From positions 1,550,001-1,614,000 of the forward strand of contig NZ_CP027858.1 in assembly GCF_005519465.1 (NCBI RefSeq): a DNA stretch of 64,000 bases, read 5' to 3'. The stretch is from Streptomyces clavuligerus. GTDB taxonomy: Bacteria; Actinomycetota; Actinomycetes; Streptomycetales; Streptomycetaceae. Both the position numbers and the translations under genes were made by a program. This document shows positions 1-8,885 of this stretch, piece after piece. Under the pieces are notes generated by a model that was not told where the DNA came from, did not search any database, and saw nothing but the letters and a program-made list of their open reading frames with translations. The stretch's first letter is position 1; every line of letters starts with the position of its first letter.

Positions 1-1268
1 ACGCGGTTGAGGTCGATGTCCCTGGTCTCCCGCATCGTGAGATAGACGATCAGCGAGACGGCGGCGCAGCCCGCGACGTACCAGTAGAAGCCGGACTCGA
101 TCCCCGCGTCCTTGAACCACAGGGCGACGTACTCCGCCGTGCCGCCGAAGAGGGCGTTGGCGATCGCGTACGGGAGGGCGACGCCCAGGGCCCGTACGCC
201 GGTCGGGAACAGTTCCGCCTTCACACAGGCGTTGATGGAGGTGTAGCCGGTGATCACCACCAGGGCGAGCAGTGAGAGGCCGAAGGCGGGCCAGAACGAG
301 CCCGCGTGCTGGAGCAGGGTCATGATCGGCACGGTCAGGAAGGTCGACCCCAGGGCGAAGGTGATGAGCAGCGGGCGGCGGCCGATGCGGTCGGAGAGGG
401 CCCCGGCGAACGGCTGGAGGCAGGCGAAGACGATCAGCGCGCAGAAGGAGACGAGCGTCGCCGTCTCCTTGGGCAGTCCGGCGGTGTTGGAGAGGTACTT
501 CGTCAGATAGGTGGTGTACGTGTAGTACGCCACGGTCCCGCCCATGGTGAGCGCGATGACGAGGACCGCCTCGCGCTTGTGGGCGAGCAGCGCCCTGATG
601 GTGCCCTTGTCGCCCTCGGGGGTGTCGTCGCCGGACTCCTCGTACACCTCCGTCTCCAGCATGTTGCGGCGCAGATAGAAGACGACGGCCGCGCCGAGGG
701 CGCCGACGACGAAGGGGATGCGCCAGCCCCAGTCGTGCAGGGCCGCGTCGGACAGGGTGCGCTGGAGCACGATCAGCAGGCCGAGGCCGAGGATCTGGCC
801 CGCGGTCATCGAGACGTACTGGAAGCTGGAGGCGAAGCCCCGGTGCCGGGGGTGGGACGCCTCGGTGAGGTAGGTGGCGCTGGCGGCGTACTCGCCGCCG
901 ACGGAGAGGCCCTGGAGCAGCCGGGCGACGAGCAGCACGGCGGCGCCGCCGTAGCCCGCGACCTCGTAGGTCGGCGCGACGGCGATGAGGACGGCGGACG
1001 CGGACATCAGGGTGACGGTGAGGGTCAGCGCCGCCTTGCGGCCCTTGCGGTCGCCGACCCGGCCCAGCAGCCAGCCGCCGACGGGACGCATGAAGAAGCC
1101 GACGGCGAAGATACCGGCCGTGTTCATGAGCTTGGCGGTGTCGTTGCCCTCGGGGAAGAACGCGCCCGCGAAGTAGGTCGCGAAGCTCGCGTAGACGAAC
1201 CAGTCGAACCACTCGACCATGTTGCCGGCCGAGCCGACCCAGATCTTTTTCCAGTGCTCTCGTCCCAT
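1..1268 (-). CDS. MHS-family MFS transporter (3' end outside window)
   Basis: Inner-membrane proton symporter of the metabolite:H+ symporter family, which moves alpha-ketoglutarate, proline/betaine or related organic acids. About 422 residues are visible. The protein opens MGREHWKKIWVGSAGNMVEW, typical of the family, and carries the MFS loop motif GRVGDRKGRK after the second helix plus many hydrophobic helices. The ATG at 1268 is the natural start because family homology begins directly there, although no strong ribosome site precedes it. It lies downstream of the TetR gene on the same strand. The substrate cannot be read from sequence; the neighbouring urease and agmatine deiminase suggest a nitrogen compound, which is inference. 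Confidence 0.9.
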   Translation of the reverse strand, partial: MGREHWKKIWVGSAGNMVEWFDWFVYASFATYFAGAFFPEGNDTAKLMNTAGIFAVGFFMRPVGGWLLGRVGDRKGRKAALTLTVTLMSASAVLIAVAPTYEVAGYGGAAVLLVARLLQGLSVGGEYAASATYLTEASHPRHRGFASSFQYVSMTAGQILGLGLLIVLQRTLSDAALHDWGWRIPFVVGALGAAVVFYLRRNMLETEVYEESGDDTPEGDKGTIRALLAHKREAVLVIALTMGGTVAYYTYTTYLTKYLSNTAGLPKETATLVSFCALIVFACLQPFAGALSDRIGRRPLLITFALGSTFLTVPIMTLLQHAGSFWPAFGLSLLALVVITGYTSINACVKAELFPTGVRALGVALPYAIANALFGGTAEYVALWFKDAGIESGFYWYVAGCAAVSLIVYLTMRETRDIDLNR

Positions 1269-1465
1269 GGGGGAACGGTGCCGGAGGGGTCGGGGGCCGA
1301 CAAGGAGTGCACCGGCAACGATCAGGAGTACTTGCGTGCCTTCTGTTCGCCGTCCGCGCGCGGGTGTGCGCACGGCCTCCACCTGGGCCGTCGGGCGTCA
1401 ACTACCGTGTGCGGCAAGGGAGTCGACGCGGTCGGGGGCGGGGTCCGGCCGGCGGTGGGGCGCGT

Positions 1466-2077
1466 TCAGATGTCCTGTTCGAGCAGGGTGGTGACGAGGA
1501 ATTCGGCCACGTGGGCGAGGGCCCGTTCCCGTCCGGCGCCGGGCAGTCCCACCGCCACATGGACGCTGAAGCCGTCGAGGAGGGCGCGCAGCCGGGTGGC
1601 GTACCGGTCGGGGTCCACGGAGCGGAACTCGCCCCGGGAGACGCCCTCGGCGAGCAGCGCGGCCAGATCCCGGTGCCAGGCGCCCTCGATGGCCGCCTGG
1701 CGGACGCGGGCCTCGTCCCCGGCGTTCTGGGAGCGGTTCCACACTTCGAGCCAGAGCGTCCAGTGGGGGTCCCGGGGGCCGCGCGGGAGATACAGCTCCA
1801 CATAGGCGGTGAGCCGTTCGGCCGCGGGCTCGGGGCCGGAGAGCAGGGCGGCGCGCTCGGCGCCGAGGCGGCCCTCGCTCCACTCCAGGGTGCGCAGCAG
1901 CAGCTCGTCCTTGGTGCGGAAGTAGTAGAGGAGGTGGCCGCTGCTCATGCCGACCTCGCGGCCGAGCCCGGCCATGGTCAGCCCGTCGAGTCCGCGTTCG
2001 GCGATCGTGGCCATGGCGGCGGCGAGCACGGACTCGCGGGGCGGGGCGACATTGCGGCGGCGGGCGGGCGGGGTCAT
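1466..2077 (-). CDS. TetR-family transcriptional regulator
   Basis: DNA-binding repressor of 203 residues. The N-terminal helix-turn-helix runs from about residue 12 to 60, with the recognition-helix region EVGMSSGHLLYYFRTKDEL, which is the standard TetR signature. The C-terminal ligand domain resembles the BetI/AcrR type. It sits between agmatine deiminase and the MHS transporter on the same strand, so it most likely controls these genes or the urease operon. A 17-bp perfect inverted repeat upstream of the urease genes (6013-6029) is a candidate operator. The ligand is unknown. Confidence 0.9.
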   Translation of the reverse strand: MTPPARRRNVAPPRESVLAAAMATIAERGLDGLTMAGLGREVGMSSGHLLYYFRTKDELLLRTLEWSEGRLGAERAALLSGPEPAAERLTAYVELYLPRGPRDPHWTLWLEVWNRSQNAGDEARVRQAAIEGAWHRDLAALLAEGVSRGEFRSVDPDRYATRLRALLDGFSVHVAVGLPGAGRERALAHVAEFLVTTLLEQDI

Positions 2078-2201
2078 CCGGCGCTCTCCTCGCTGGTGCT
2101 CCGGGCCGCGCCCGTCAGCTCGATCATCCGTCAGTTCTACCTGATCCCCGGCCCGCCGGAGGCCGGTTTCCGCCCCTGGGGCCGTTCGCGGGGCCGCGCT
2201 C

Positions 2202-3221
2202 TCAGACGCGGGGCTGCTGCTGGGTGATGCAGTGGACGCCGCCGCCGCCCGCGAAGACGGGCCGGGCGTCGACGAGGACGACCTCGCGGTCCGGGTAGAG
2301 GCCGCCCAGGATCTTCGCGGCGTCGGCGTCCCGGGGGTCGTCGAAGGCGCAGAGGACCACTCCCCCGTTGCACACGTAGTGGTTGATGTACGAGTAGTCG
2401 GCCCAGCCGCCCTCCTCGTCGCGGACGGCGGTGGGCGCGGGGATCTCGACGACCTCGACGGCGCGGCCCCGGGCGTCGGTCTGGCCGCGCAGGAACGCCA
2501 CGTTCTCCGCGCACAGCGCGTGGTCGGGGTGGTCGGGGTCGGGCTGGGTGTGGGCCACGATCACACCCGGGCCCGCGAAGGCGGCGACGATGTCGACATG
2601 GCCGAGGGTGCCGTAGCCGTCGTAGTCGGCGGTCAGTCCGCGCTTCAGCCAGATGGCCTTGGTGGTGCCGAGCCGGGCGTGGATCTCGGTCTCGACCTCC
2701 TGCCGGGTCCAGCCGGGGTTGCGCTCGGGGCCGAGCTGCACGGTCTCGGTGAGGAGGACGGTGCCCTCGCCGTCGACATGGATGCCGCCGCCCTCGTTGG
2801 TGAGCGGGGAGGGGTGGACGGGGACCTTGGCGAGGGCGGCGATCTCGCGGGCGAGGGCGGAGTCGTGCTCCCAGCGGGCCCACTCCTGTCCGCCCCAGCC
2901 GTTGAAGACCCAGTCCACGGCGGCGAGCCGGGCGCCGTCGCTGACGAAGGTGGGGCCGGTGTCGCGCATCCAGGCGTCGTCCAGCTCCCGTTCGACGAGG
3001 TCGATCCCCGGTCCGAGCAGTTCCCGGGCCTCCTCGGCGCCGCCCGGCGGCACCACCACGGTGACCGGCTCGAAACGGCGGACCGCGCGGGCCACGTCCG
3101 CCCAGGCCCGGCGGGCGACGGGCAGGAAGCCGGGGGTGAACGTGGTGTTGGGGCGCGGCCAGGCCATCCAGGTGCGCTCGTGCGGGGCCCACTCGGGCGG
3201 CATACGGAACACGGTCGGCAA
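2202..3221 (-). CDS. aguA: Agmatine deiminase
   Basis: Hydrolyses agmatine to N-carbamoylputrescine and ammonia (arginine-to-putrescine route). At 339 residues it has normal length for the peptidyl-arginine deiminase/AguA family. It opens MPTVFRMPPEWAPHERTWMA, contains the DDAWMRDTGPTFV and NEGGGIHVDGEG active-site strands, and ends with GGGGVHCITQQQPRV, which holds the nucleophilic Cys. The start lies 11 bases after the ureC stop codon, so the two genes are probably one transcript. This pairs release of ammonia from a guanidino compound with urea hydrolysis. No agmatinase or carbamoylputrescine hydrolase gene is adjacent. Confidence 0.93.
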   Translation of the reverse strand: MPTVFRMPPEWAPHERTWMAWPRPNTTFTPGFLPVARRAWADVARAVRRFEPVTVVVPPGGAEEARELLGPGIDLVERELDDAWMRDTGPTFVSDGARLAAVDWVFNGWGGQEWARWEHDSALAREIAALAKVPVHPSPLTNEGGGIHVDGEGTVLLTETVQLGPERNPGWTRQEVETEIHARLGTTKAIWLKRGLTADYDGYGTLGHVDIVAAFAGPGVIVAHTQPDPDHPDHALCAENVAFLRGQTDARGRAVEVVEIPAPTAVRDEEGGWADYSYINHYVCNGGVVLCAFDDPRDADAAKILGGLYPDREVVLVDARPVFAGGGGVHCITQQQPRV

Positions 3222-3232
3222 CTCCTGAGGTC

Positions 3233-4924
3233 CTAGAGGAAGTAGAGGCGGTTGAGGGAGATCGAGTCGGCGGGCCCGGAGCGGATCGGGTCGCCGTCGA
3301 GGGTGACCAGACCGGTCCGGGGGTCCACGCCCACGGCGCCGACACGGGAGTTGAGCAGCAGGTCGGCGGGGCCGATGCCGCGGGTGCCGCGGACGGCGAC
3401 CCGGCGGCGGCGGGTGGGCATCCGGTCGGCGCCGCCGGCGAGGGCCGCCCCGGCGACGAAGGCGACGGAGATCTCGGCGGGGGTGGCGCCGTGCGCGCCG
3501 AACTGCGGCCCGAGCACCAGCGGCTGGCTGGTGTCGGTGCTCGCGTTGGGGTCGCCGGTGACTCCGTAGGCGGGGAAGCCCGCCTTCAGGACGAGCTGCG
3601 GTTTGGCGCCGAACCAGGCCGGGTGCCAGAGCACGATGTCGGCCAGTTTGCCGGGCTCGATGGAGCCGACCTCATGGGCGAGGCCATGGGCGACGGCGGG
3701 GTTGACCGTCAGCTTGGCGATGTAGCGCAGCACCCGGGCGTTGTCGTCGTGCGGGCCGTCGCCCGGCAGCGGGCCCAGCTCGGCCTTCATCTTCCCGGCC
3801 ATGGCGAAGGTGCGGCGCACGGTCTCGCCCGCCCGGCCCATGCCCTGGGCGTCGGACGAGGTGATGCCGATCGCGCCCAGGTCGTGCAGGACGTCCTCGG
3901 CGCCCATCGTCCCGGCGCGGATGCGGTCCCGGGCCATGGCGGCCTCGCCGGGCAGATCGGTCTTCAGGTCGTGGACGGCGACGATCATCCCGTAGTGCTC
4001 GGCGACGGCGTCCCGGCCGAAGGGGAGCGTGGGGTTGGTGGAGGACCCGATGACGTTGGGGACCCCGGCCATCTTGAGGACGTTGGGGACATGGCCGCCG
4101 CCGCAGCCCTCGATGTGGAAGGCGTGGATGGTCCGGCCGTCCAGGACGCTCAGGGTGTCCTCGACCGACAGGCACTCGTTCAGTCCGTCGCTGTGCAGGG
4201 CGACCTGGACATCGTGCTCCTCGGCGACCCGGAGCGCGGTGTCCAGGGCCCGGGTGTGGGCGCCCATGTCCTCGTGCACCTTGAAGCCGCTCGCCCCGCC
4301 CTCGGCCAGCGCCTCGATCAGCGGGGCCGGGTCGGACGAGGAGCCCCGGGCGAGGAAGCCGATGTTCACGGGCCAGGCGTCGAAGGCGCTGAAGGCGTGG
4401 CGCAGCGCCCAGGGGGAGTTGACGCCCACGCCCCAGACCGGGCCGAACTCCTGGCCGATGACGGTGGTGACCCCGGAGGCGAGGGACGCCTCCAGGACCC
4501 GGGGCGAGAGCAGATGGACATGGGTGTCGACGGCGCCCGCGGTGGCGATCAGGCCCTCGCCGGAGACGATGGTGGTGCCGGTGCCGGTGACGACGTCCAC
4601 GCCGTCGAGGGTGTCGGGGTTGCCCGCCCGGCCGATGCCCGCGATCCGGCCCTCGCGGATGCCGATGGAGACCTTGCGGATGCCCTGGACGGCGTCGATG
4701 ACGAGGACGTTGCTGATGACGACGTCGCAGGTGTCGCGGACGGCGGCGGCCTTGAGGTGGAGTCCGTCGCGGGCGGTCTTGCCGAAGCCCGCGAGGAATT
4801 CGTCCCCGGGGAGCTGGGCGTCGGACTCGACCCGGACGACGAGTCCGGTGTCGCCGAGGACGACCCGGTCACCGGCCCGGGGGCCGTGGACGGCGGCGTA
4901 CTCGCGGGGGTCGATCGCGGTCAT
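3233..4924 (-). CDS. ureC: Urease subunit alpha
   Basis: Catalytic subunit of urease (urea to ammonia and carbamate), 563 residues, full length. Metal ligands are present: His-x-His in DTHVHLLSP, the carbamylated Lys in GFKVHEDMG, His in VALHSDGLNE and AFHIEGCGGGH, and Asp in SSDAQGMGR. The mobile flap reads AVHDLK where classical enzymes have CHHL: the catalytic His is kept, but the flap Cys is Val and the next His is Asp. The sequence clearly diverges from the canonical alpha subunit, fitting the second, accessory-free urease type of Streptomyces. The start codon overlaps the stop of the upstream small membrane protein (ATGA). No ureDEFG genes are in this window, so nickel insertion must come from elsewhere. 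Confidence 0.95.
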   Translation of the reverse strand: MTAIDPREYAAVHGPRAGDRVVLGDTGLVVRVESDAQLPGDEFLAGFGKTARDGLHLKAAAVRDTCDVVISNVLVIDAVQGIRKVSIGIREGRIAGIGRAGNPDTLDGVDVVTGTGTTIVSGEGLIATAGAVDTHVHLLSPRVLEASLASGVTTVIGQEFGPVWGVGVNSPWALRHAFSAFDAWPVNIGFLARGSSSDPAPLIEALAEGGASGFKVHEDMGAHTRALDTALRVAEEHDVQVALHSDGLNECLSVEDTLSVLDGRTIHAFHIEGCGGGHVPNVLKMAGVPNVIGSSTNPTLPFGRDAVAEHYGMIVAVHDLKTDLPGEAAMARDRIRAGTMGAEDVLHDLGAIGITSSDAQGMGRAGETVRRTFAMAGKMKAELGPLPGDGPHDDNARVLRYIAKLTVNPAVAHGLAHEVGSIEPGKLADIVLWHPAWFGAKPQLVLKAGFPAYGVTGDPNASTDTSQPLVLGPQFGAHGATPAEISVAFVAGAALAGGADRMPTRRRRVAVRGTRGIGPADLLLNSRVGAVGVDPRTGLVTLDGDPIRSGPADSISLNRLYFL

Positions 4925-5283
4925 CGGGGGCTCCGGGGGGCGGGGGCGGGGGCGGGTGCGGGGTCCTCGGCGCGGACGGGCCGGGCGGGGTTCCCGGCGG
5001 GGTTCCCTGCGCGGTCCTCGGCGCGGTCCTCCGGACGGGGCGGGGTGCCGGTCCGGCTTCCCCGGCCCGGCGATGTGCCCGCGCGGGCCTCTGGGCGGAA
5101 CGGGGTGGGTCTGCGGGCCTGGGTCCCGGCGCGGCGGGAGAGCAGTCCGGTGGCGGCGGTCGCCGCGGCCACCACGAGCACGATCACCAGCAGCGAGAGC
5201 ACGGGCAGGGACTGCTGCTGCGCGGGCCGGTCGCCGACCTGGGGGCGGGTGGTGACGGCGACGACGGCGATCACCCCGATCAT
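4921..5283 (-). CDS. Small single-pass membrane protein coupled to urease genes
   Basis: A 120-residue ORF fills the gap between ureAB and ureC exactly. Its ATG overlaps the ureAB stop (ATGA at 5283-5280) and its TGA overlaps the ureC ATG, a double translational coupling that argues it is translated. It opens MIGVIAVVAVTTRPQVGDRP, has one hydrophobic helix around residues 26-48 (LPVLSLLVIVLVVAAATAAT), then a basic Pro/Arg-rich tail. A longer reading upstream to 5472 would overlap the urease gene and looks spurious. No known family is recognised. A role in membrane placement or urea/nickel handling is speculation. Confidence 0.6.
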   Translation of the reverse strand: MIGVIAVVAVTTRPQVGDRPAQQQSLPVLSLLVIVLVVAAATAATGLLSRRAGTQARRPTPFRPEARAGTSPGRGSRTGTPPRPEDRAEDRAGNPAGNPARPVRAEDPAPAPAPAPRSPR

Positions 5284-5963
5284 CGGTCCGCCCCCAGATA
5301 GCCGCAGGCCGCGGCGCGGCGCAGGGCCTCCTCCTTCGCCCCGGGGGCGTCCAGCGGGCCGTCCACCAGACCGGCGAAGCCGATCATGACCCGGGCGCCG
5401 CCGACGGGGACGAGGCCGACCTCGGTCACGGCACCGGGGTCGAAGCGGACGGAGGAGCCCGCGGGGACGCACAGCCGCATGCCGTAGGCGGCGGAGCGGT
5501 CGAAGTCCAGCCGGGGGTTGGCCTCGAAGAAGTGGAAGTGGGAGGTGACACTCACCGGGACGGACGCGGTGTTGCGCACGGTCAGGCTGAGGACGGGTAC
5601 GGACGCGGGTCCGGCCGGGCCGGGCAGGACGGCGCCGGGGGCCGTGTCGCCGAGGCCGCCCCCGCCGATGGGGTCGGGGACGACGGCGAGCCGGGTCCCG
5701 TCGTCGAAGACCGCCTCCACCTGGACCTCGGTGACCACGTCGGCGACGCCGGGCAGGACGTCGTCCGGGCCGAGCACGGAGCGCCCCGCCGCGATGGCGT
5801 CGGCGAGCCGCAGCCCGTCACGGGCCGCCTCGCAGACGGTGTCGGCGATCAGCGCGGTCGCCTCCGGGACATTGAGTCTCAGCCCCCGGGCCCGGCGGGC
5901 CCGTGCCAGCTCGGCGGCGCCGAAGAGCAGCAGCCGGTCCCGTTCGGTGGGGGTCAGTCGCAT
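5280..5963 (-). CDS. ureAB: Urease subunit gamma/beta fusion
   Basis: Structural urease subunit of 227 residues combining the gamma subunit (about residues 1-100; MRLTPTERDRLLLFGAAELA, GVADVVTEVQVEAVFDDGT) and the beta subunit (about 115-225; SVTSHFHFFEANPRLDFDR, YGMRLCVPAGSSVRFDPG). Such fusions occur in Streptomyces and, in the same order, in Helicobacter UreA. The ATG at 5963 follows a strong ribosome site (GGAAGGAGGTG). It is first in the gene order ureAB, small membrane gene, ureC, aguA. The presumed promoter lies in the 338-base region upstream. Confidence 0.95.
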   Translation of the reverse strand: MRLTPTERDRLLLFGAAELARARRARGLRLNVPEATALIADTVCEAARDGLRLADAIAAGRSVLGPDDVLPGVADVVTEVQVEAVFDDGTRLAVVPDPIGGGGLGDTAPGAVLPGPAGPASVPVLSLTVRNTASVPVSVTSHFHFFEANPRLDFDRSAAYGMRLCVPAGSSVRFDPGAVTEVGLVPVGGARVMIGFAGLVDGPLDAPGAKEEALRRAAACGYLGADR

Positions 5964-6012
5964 CCCACCGCACCTCCTTCCCGGGCGGCCGTCCGCAGGA
6001 GCGGTGCCGCAT

Positions 6013-6029
6013 TTAGAGCAGCACTCTAA
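6013..6029. promoter_or_regulatory. Candidate TetR operator
   Basis: The sequence TTAGAG-CAGCA-CTCTAA is a perfect inverted repeat with 6-bp arms and a 5-bp centre, about 50 bases upstream of the ureAB start. Its size and position fit a TetR-family operator. The TetR gene at 1466-2077, at the other end of the gene block, is the obvious candidate. This is inference from symmetry and location only. Confidence 0.45.
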
Positions 6030-6124
6030 CGGGGAGGCAAGGGGAGGGGAAGGTTTTGCGCCGAAATATGGAACGCTGCTCGAAAACGGTGCCGGTCAGG
6101 GCCGCGGCGCGGGGCAGAGCGCGG

Positions 6125-6235
6125 GGGCTGGGGCCCATACCGGAAGGACCGCGCACGGGGCAGGGGCCCGTACGGAGGGACCGCCTGCGGGGCAAGGACG
6201 CGTGCGGAGAGCCCGCGCGGGGCAGGGGCCCGTAC
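6125..6235. repeat. GC-rich direct repeats
   Basis: CGGGGCAGGGGCCCGTAC occurs exactly at 6156-6173 and 6218-6235, and a degenerate copy (GGGGCTGGGGCCCATAC) starts near 6124. The spacing between the exact copies is 62 bases. The function is unknown; it may be simple high-GC drift. Confidence 0.4.
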
Positions 6236-6301
6236 CGACGCGACCGCCGCCGTACCCCGGGCGGGGGACGGCGGCGGGTCACCGCACAGCGGGCCGGCGG
6301 G

Positions 6302-7735
6302 TCACCAGATCGCGGGGTGCCGGGTGTGCCACGGCCGGGCGGCCTCCAACTGGGCCGAGAGGGAGACGAGCAGCGCGTCGTCGCCGTAGCGCCCGCTCAG
6401 CATCACGCCGATCGGCAGCCCCTCCTCCGTATGGTGCAGCGGCACCCCCACCGACGGCTGGCCGGTGGCGTTCTGGAGCGAGGTGTACGGGCTGAACGCC
6501 ATCACCGCCGCGAACTCGGCCTCCGGGTCCTCGTCGTTCCGCAACCCTCCGACCGGCGCGGGCGGCTGGGCCAGGGTCGGCGAGAGGATCACGTCGTACG
6601 AGGAGAAGACCTGGTCCGCGAGGAACTGCCCCACCGCGCGGAAGTGCGCCATGGCGGTCACGTACCGCAGGCCCGGCACCCGCGCGCCGCGCTCGCGCAG
6701 ATGGCGGGTGAGCGGCATCAGCTCCTCCTCCTGCCCGGGCGGCACGGGGAAGGTCGCGGCCATCACCTCCCACACCGCGACGAAGGAGTCCAGCAGCGCC
6801 TCGTCGGCGGGGAGTTCCAGCTCCTCCACCCGGTGTCCCAGCCCGCGCAGCAGTTCCGCCGCGTCCTCGCAGGCGGCCCGGCAGTCGGCGTGCACCGGCA
6901 CCCCCGGTATGGGCGGCTCCACCAGCACGGCCACCCGCAGGGTGCCCGGGTCCCGCCGCGCGTACGCGGAGAAGGTCTCCCCCGGCGGCAGCGCGGGCGC
7001 GTCGTACGGGGCGCCCGGCATCAGCCCGGACAGGATGTCGAGCAGGGCTGCGGCGTCCCCCACCGTCCGGGCGAGGGGGCCGTGGGTGGCGAGCCCGCTC
7101 ACGTCGTGCAGGAGCGGACCGCCGCTGACCCGGCCCCGGCTCGGCTTGATGCCGAAGAGACCGCAGACCGACGCGGGGATGCGGATGGAGCCCCCGCCGT
7201 CCGTGGCCTGGGCGACCGGGGCGAGTCCCGCGGCCACCGCTGTCCCCGCTCCCCCGCTCGACCCGCCGGCCGAACGCTCCAGGTCCCAGGGGGTGCGCGC
7301 GGGCGGCGCCAGCCGGTTCTCGGTGTGGTTCGGCAGACAGAACTCGGGGATGTTGGTCTTGCCCAGCAGCACCGTCCCGGCCGCGCGCAGCCGGGTGACC
7401 ACATGGTCGTCCCGCTCCGACACATGGCCCGCGTACACGGCGGAGCCCAGGGTGCAGCGCACCCCGGCCACCTGGTTGAGGTCCTTCACCGGGACCGGGA
7501 CCCCGTGCAGCGGGCCCAGTTCCCGCCCCTCCCGCCGTGCGGACAGGGCCTCGCCCTCGGCCTCCTTGGCCTGTTCCCGGGCGAGTTCGGGAGTGCAGGT
7601 GAGATACGCGCCGACGGTGTCGTTCAACCGGTCGATGCGGGTCAGATAGTGCTCGGTCAGCTCGACGGGCGAGACGGTTCCGCTCCGGATCGCGCCCGCC
7701 TGTTCGAGGGCTGTCAGATCATGCAGCTCGGCCAT
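6302..7735 (-). CDS. Amidase signature family hydrolase
   Basis: Ser-cisSer-Lys amidase of 477 residues. Catalytic Lys lies in PVPVKDLNQVAG, and the Gly/Ser-rich signature GGSSGGAGTAVAAG with the following TDGGGSIRIPAS is intact. The ATG at 7735 was chosen because MAELHDLTALEQAGAIRSG begins the usual amidase N-terminus and AGGGAGGACC precedes it; the reading frame stays open further upstream but that part is low-complexity. It begins 16 bases after the EamA transporter stop, so both are probably cotranscribed. It may belong to the biosynthetic cluster (acyl-amide cleavage or self-resistance) or to general amide use; this is undecided. Confidence 0.88.
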   Translation of the reverse strand: MAELHDLTALEQAGAIRSGTVSPVELTEHYLTRIDRLNDTVGAYLTCTPELAREQAKEAEGEALSARREGRELGPLHGVPVPVKDLNQVAGVRCTLGSAVYAGHVSERDDHVVTRLRAAGTVLLGKTNIPEFCLPNHTENRLAPPARTPWDLERSAGGSSGGAGTAVAAGLAPVAQATDGGGSIRIPASVCGLFGIKPSRGRVSGGPLLHDVSGLATHGPLARTVGDAAALLDILSGLMPGAPYDAPALPPGETFSAYARRDPGTLRVAVLVEPPIPGVPVHADCRAACEDAAELLRGLGHRVEELELPADEALLDSFVAVWEVMAATFPVPPGQEEELMPLTRHLRERGARVPGLRYVTAMAHFRAVGQFLADQVFSSYDVILSPTLAQPPAPVGGLRNDEDPEAEFAAVMAFSPYTSLQNATGQPSVGVPLHHTEEGLPIGVMLSGRYGDDALLVSLSAQLEAARPWHTRHPAIW

Positions 7736-7751
7736 GGTCCTCCCTGGTCGG

Positions 7752-8759
7752 TCACGGATCGGTCCTGGCAGGCGCGTCCCGCTCCGGCAGGGGTTCCGTG
7801 GGGGGTGGTGGGGTGGTCGCGGGGGCCGCGGGTCCGGCGGCTCCGGCACGCCAGCGGCCCCAGGTGCCCAGACACATCGCGGCGGACAGCACCAGGACAC
7901 CCACCAGGGTCTCCCCCGACTGGTGCAGCCGCGGATCGAGGAACTGGGCGATATAGGTGATCAGCAGATTGGTCCCGAAGAGCATCGAGACGGTGATCGG
8001 CTCGGTCCGCATGATCCCCTGCTGGAGGAGGTAGATCGAGACGATCACACCGACGAGGCTGATCGCGAGGATCGCCAGGACGTTCCTCGGGGTGTAGGTC
8101 TCGTACCCCTCCCGGGCGACCAGCAGGACGGGCGTCGAGACGAGCAGCAGGACGAAGCGGGTGGCCAGGATCTGCCGTACGGTCATGCCCGCCTCGCCCA
8201 GACGCTTCGTGTAGTACGTGATCCCGGAGAGCGAGGTGGACGCGAACACGCACACCACGACGCCGAAGACCAGCGCACCGCCGGAGATCTCGCCGATGGC
8301 GGAGGAGCCCCGGAAGGCCGCGAGCAGCAGGAAGCCCATGGCCGCCAGCATCCCCGCGGCCGCGGCGATCTCCAGCGGCAGCGCCTTGACGCCGGGCCGC
8401 AGCCGGAAGCCCAGCAGGATGGTGATCGCCGGGACCAGCCCGTTGATCAGCGCGTTGACCACGGCGGGCTCCAGCACCGTGAACGCGTACAGGAAGGCCA
8501 GCCAGCAGACGGCGGTGGAGATGTTGAGCATCACGACGTCGGACAGGCACCGCCGCACATCGGCGAGGAGCCCCCGTTTGTCCGGCAGGGTCAGCAGATA
8601 GAACGCCTGGGCGAGCGCGAAGGAGTTCACCACGATGAACTCCGGGGACAGGCTCTGGACCAGGGACCCTTCGAGCACCGACTTCAGCGAGTTGATGACG
8701 CAGTAGCCGAGGACGAACAGCGGGCCCACGAGGGCGGCCCGGCGGTCGGACGGGATCAT
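7752..8759 (-). CDS. EamA/DMT-family transporter
   Basis: Membrane protein of 335 residues with about ten hydrophobic helices in two EamA-like halves (for example FVLGYCVINSLKSVLEGSLV and LAILAISLVGVIVSIYLL). The DMT superfamily exports metabolites and amino acids. It is on the same strand as the PKS-NRPS genes and directly upstream of the amidase. The best guess is an exporter for the cluster product. It begins MIPSDRRAALVGPLFVLGYC at 8759; the ribosome site is weak. Its C-terminus is Pro/Ala-rich. Confidence 0.85.
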   Translation of the reverse strand: MIPSDRRAALVGPLFVLGYCVINSLKSVLEGSLVQSLSPEFIVVNSFALAQAFYLLTLPDKRGLLADVRRCLSDVVMLNISTAVCWLAFLYAFTVLEPAVVNALINGLVPAITILLGFRLRPGVKALPLEIAAAAGMLAAMGFLLLAAFRGSSAIGEISGGALVFGVVVCVFASTSLSGITYYTKRLGEAGMTVRQILATRFVLLLVSTPVLLVAREGYETYTPRNVLAILAISLVGVIVSIYLLQQGIMRTEPITVSMLFGTNLLITYIAQFLDPRLHQSGETLVGVLVLSAAMCLGTWGRWRAGAAGPAAPATTPPPPTEPLPERDAPARTDP

Positions 8760-8885
8760 GGCCGCCCTCTCCGCCGGGGCGCCCGGCGCGGGGCGCCGCC
8801 CTCGGGGGGTCCTGCCGAGTGCGTGTGGTTCATTCCGCTCCTACGCCGGACCGGGCCCGGTGGTCCCGGTGTCCGCCGTCATCGG

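Larger units (their letters stand above)
5964..6301. promoter_or_regulatory. Upstream region of the urease operon
   Basis: This gap lies between ureAB and the 3' end of the amidase gene. It should hold the urease promoter on the minus strand. Visible elements are a 17-bp perfect palindrome at 6013-6029 and three related GC-rich direct repeats at about 6125-6235. No gene is seen. No confident -10/-35 pair was found. Confidence 0.45.

Noticed and set aside
306..1805. 499-codon plus-strand frame over the MHS transporter and TetR genes
   Set aside because: The minus strand encodes membrane helices with conserved MFS motifs and a TetR protein; the plus-strand product is low-complexity.
3233..4924. 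Urease alpha as a dead enzyme because the flap Cys is missing
   Set aside because: The flap Cys is not essential in known ureases, and all metal ligands and the catalytic His are present.
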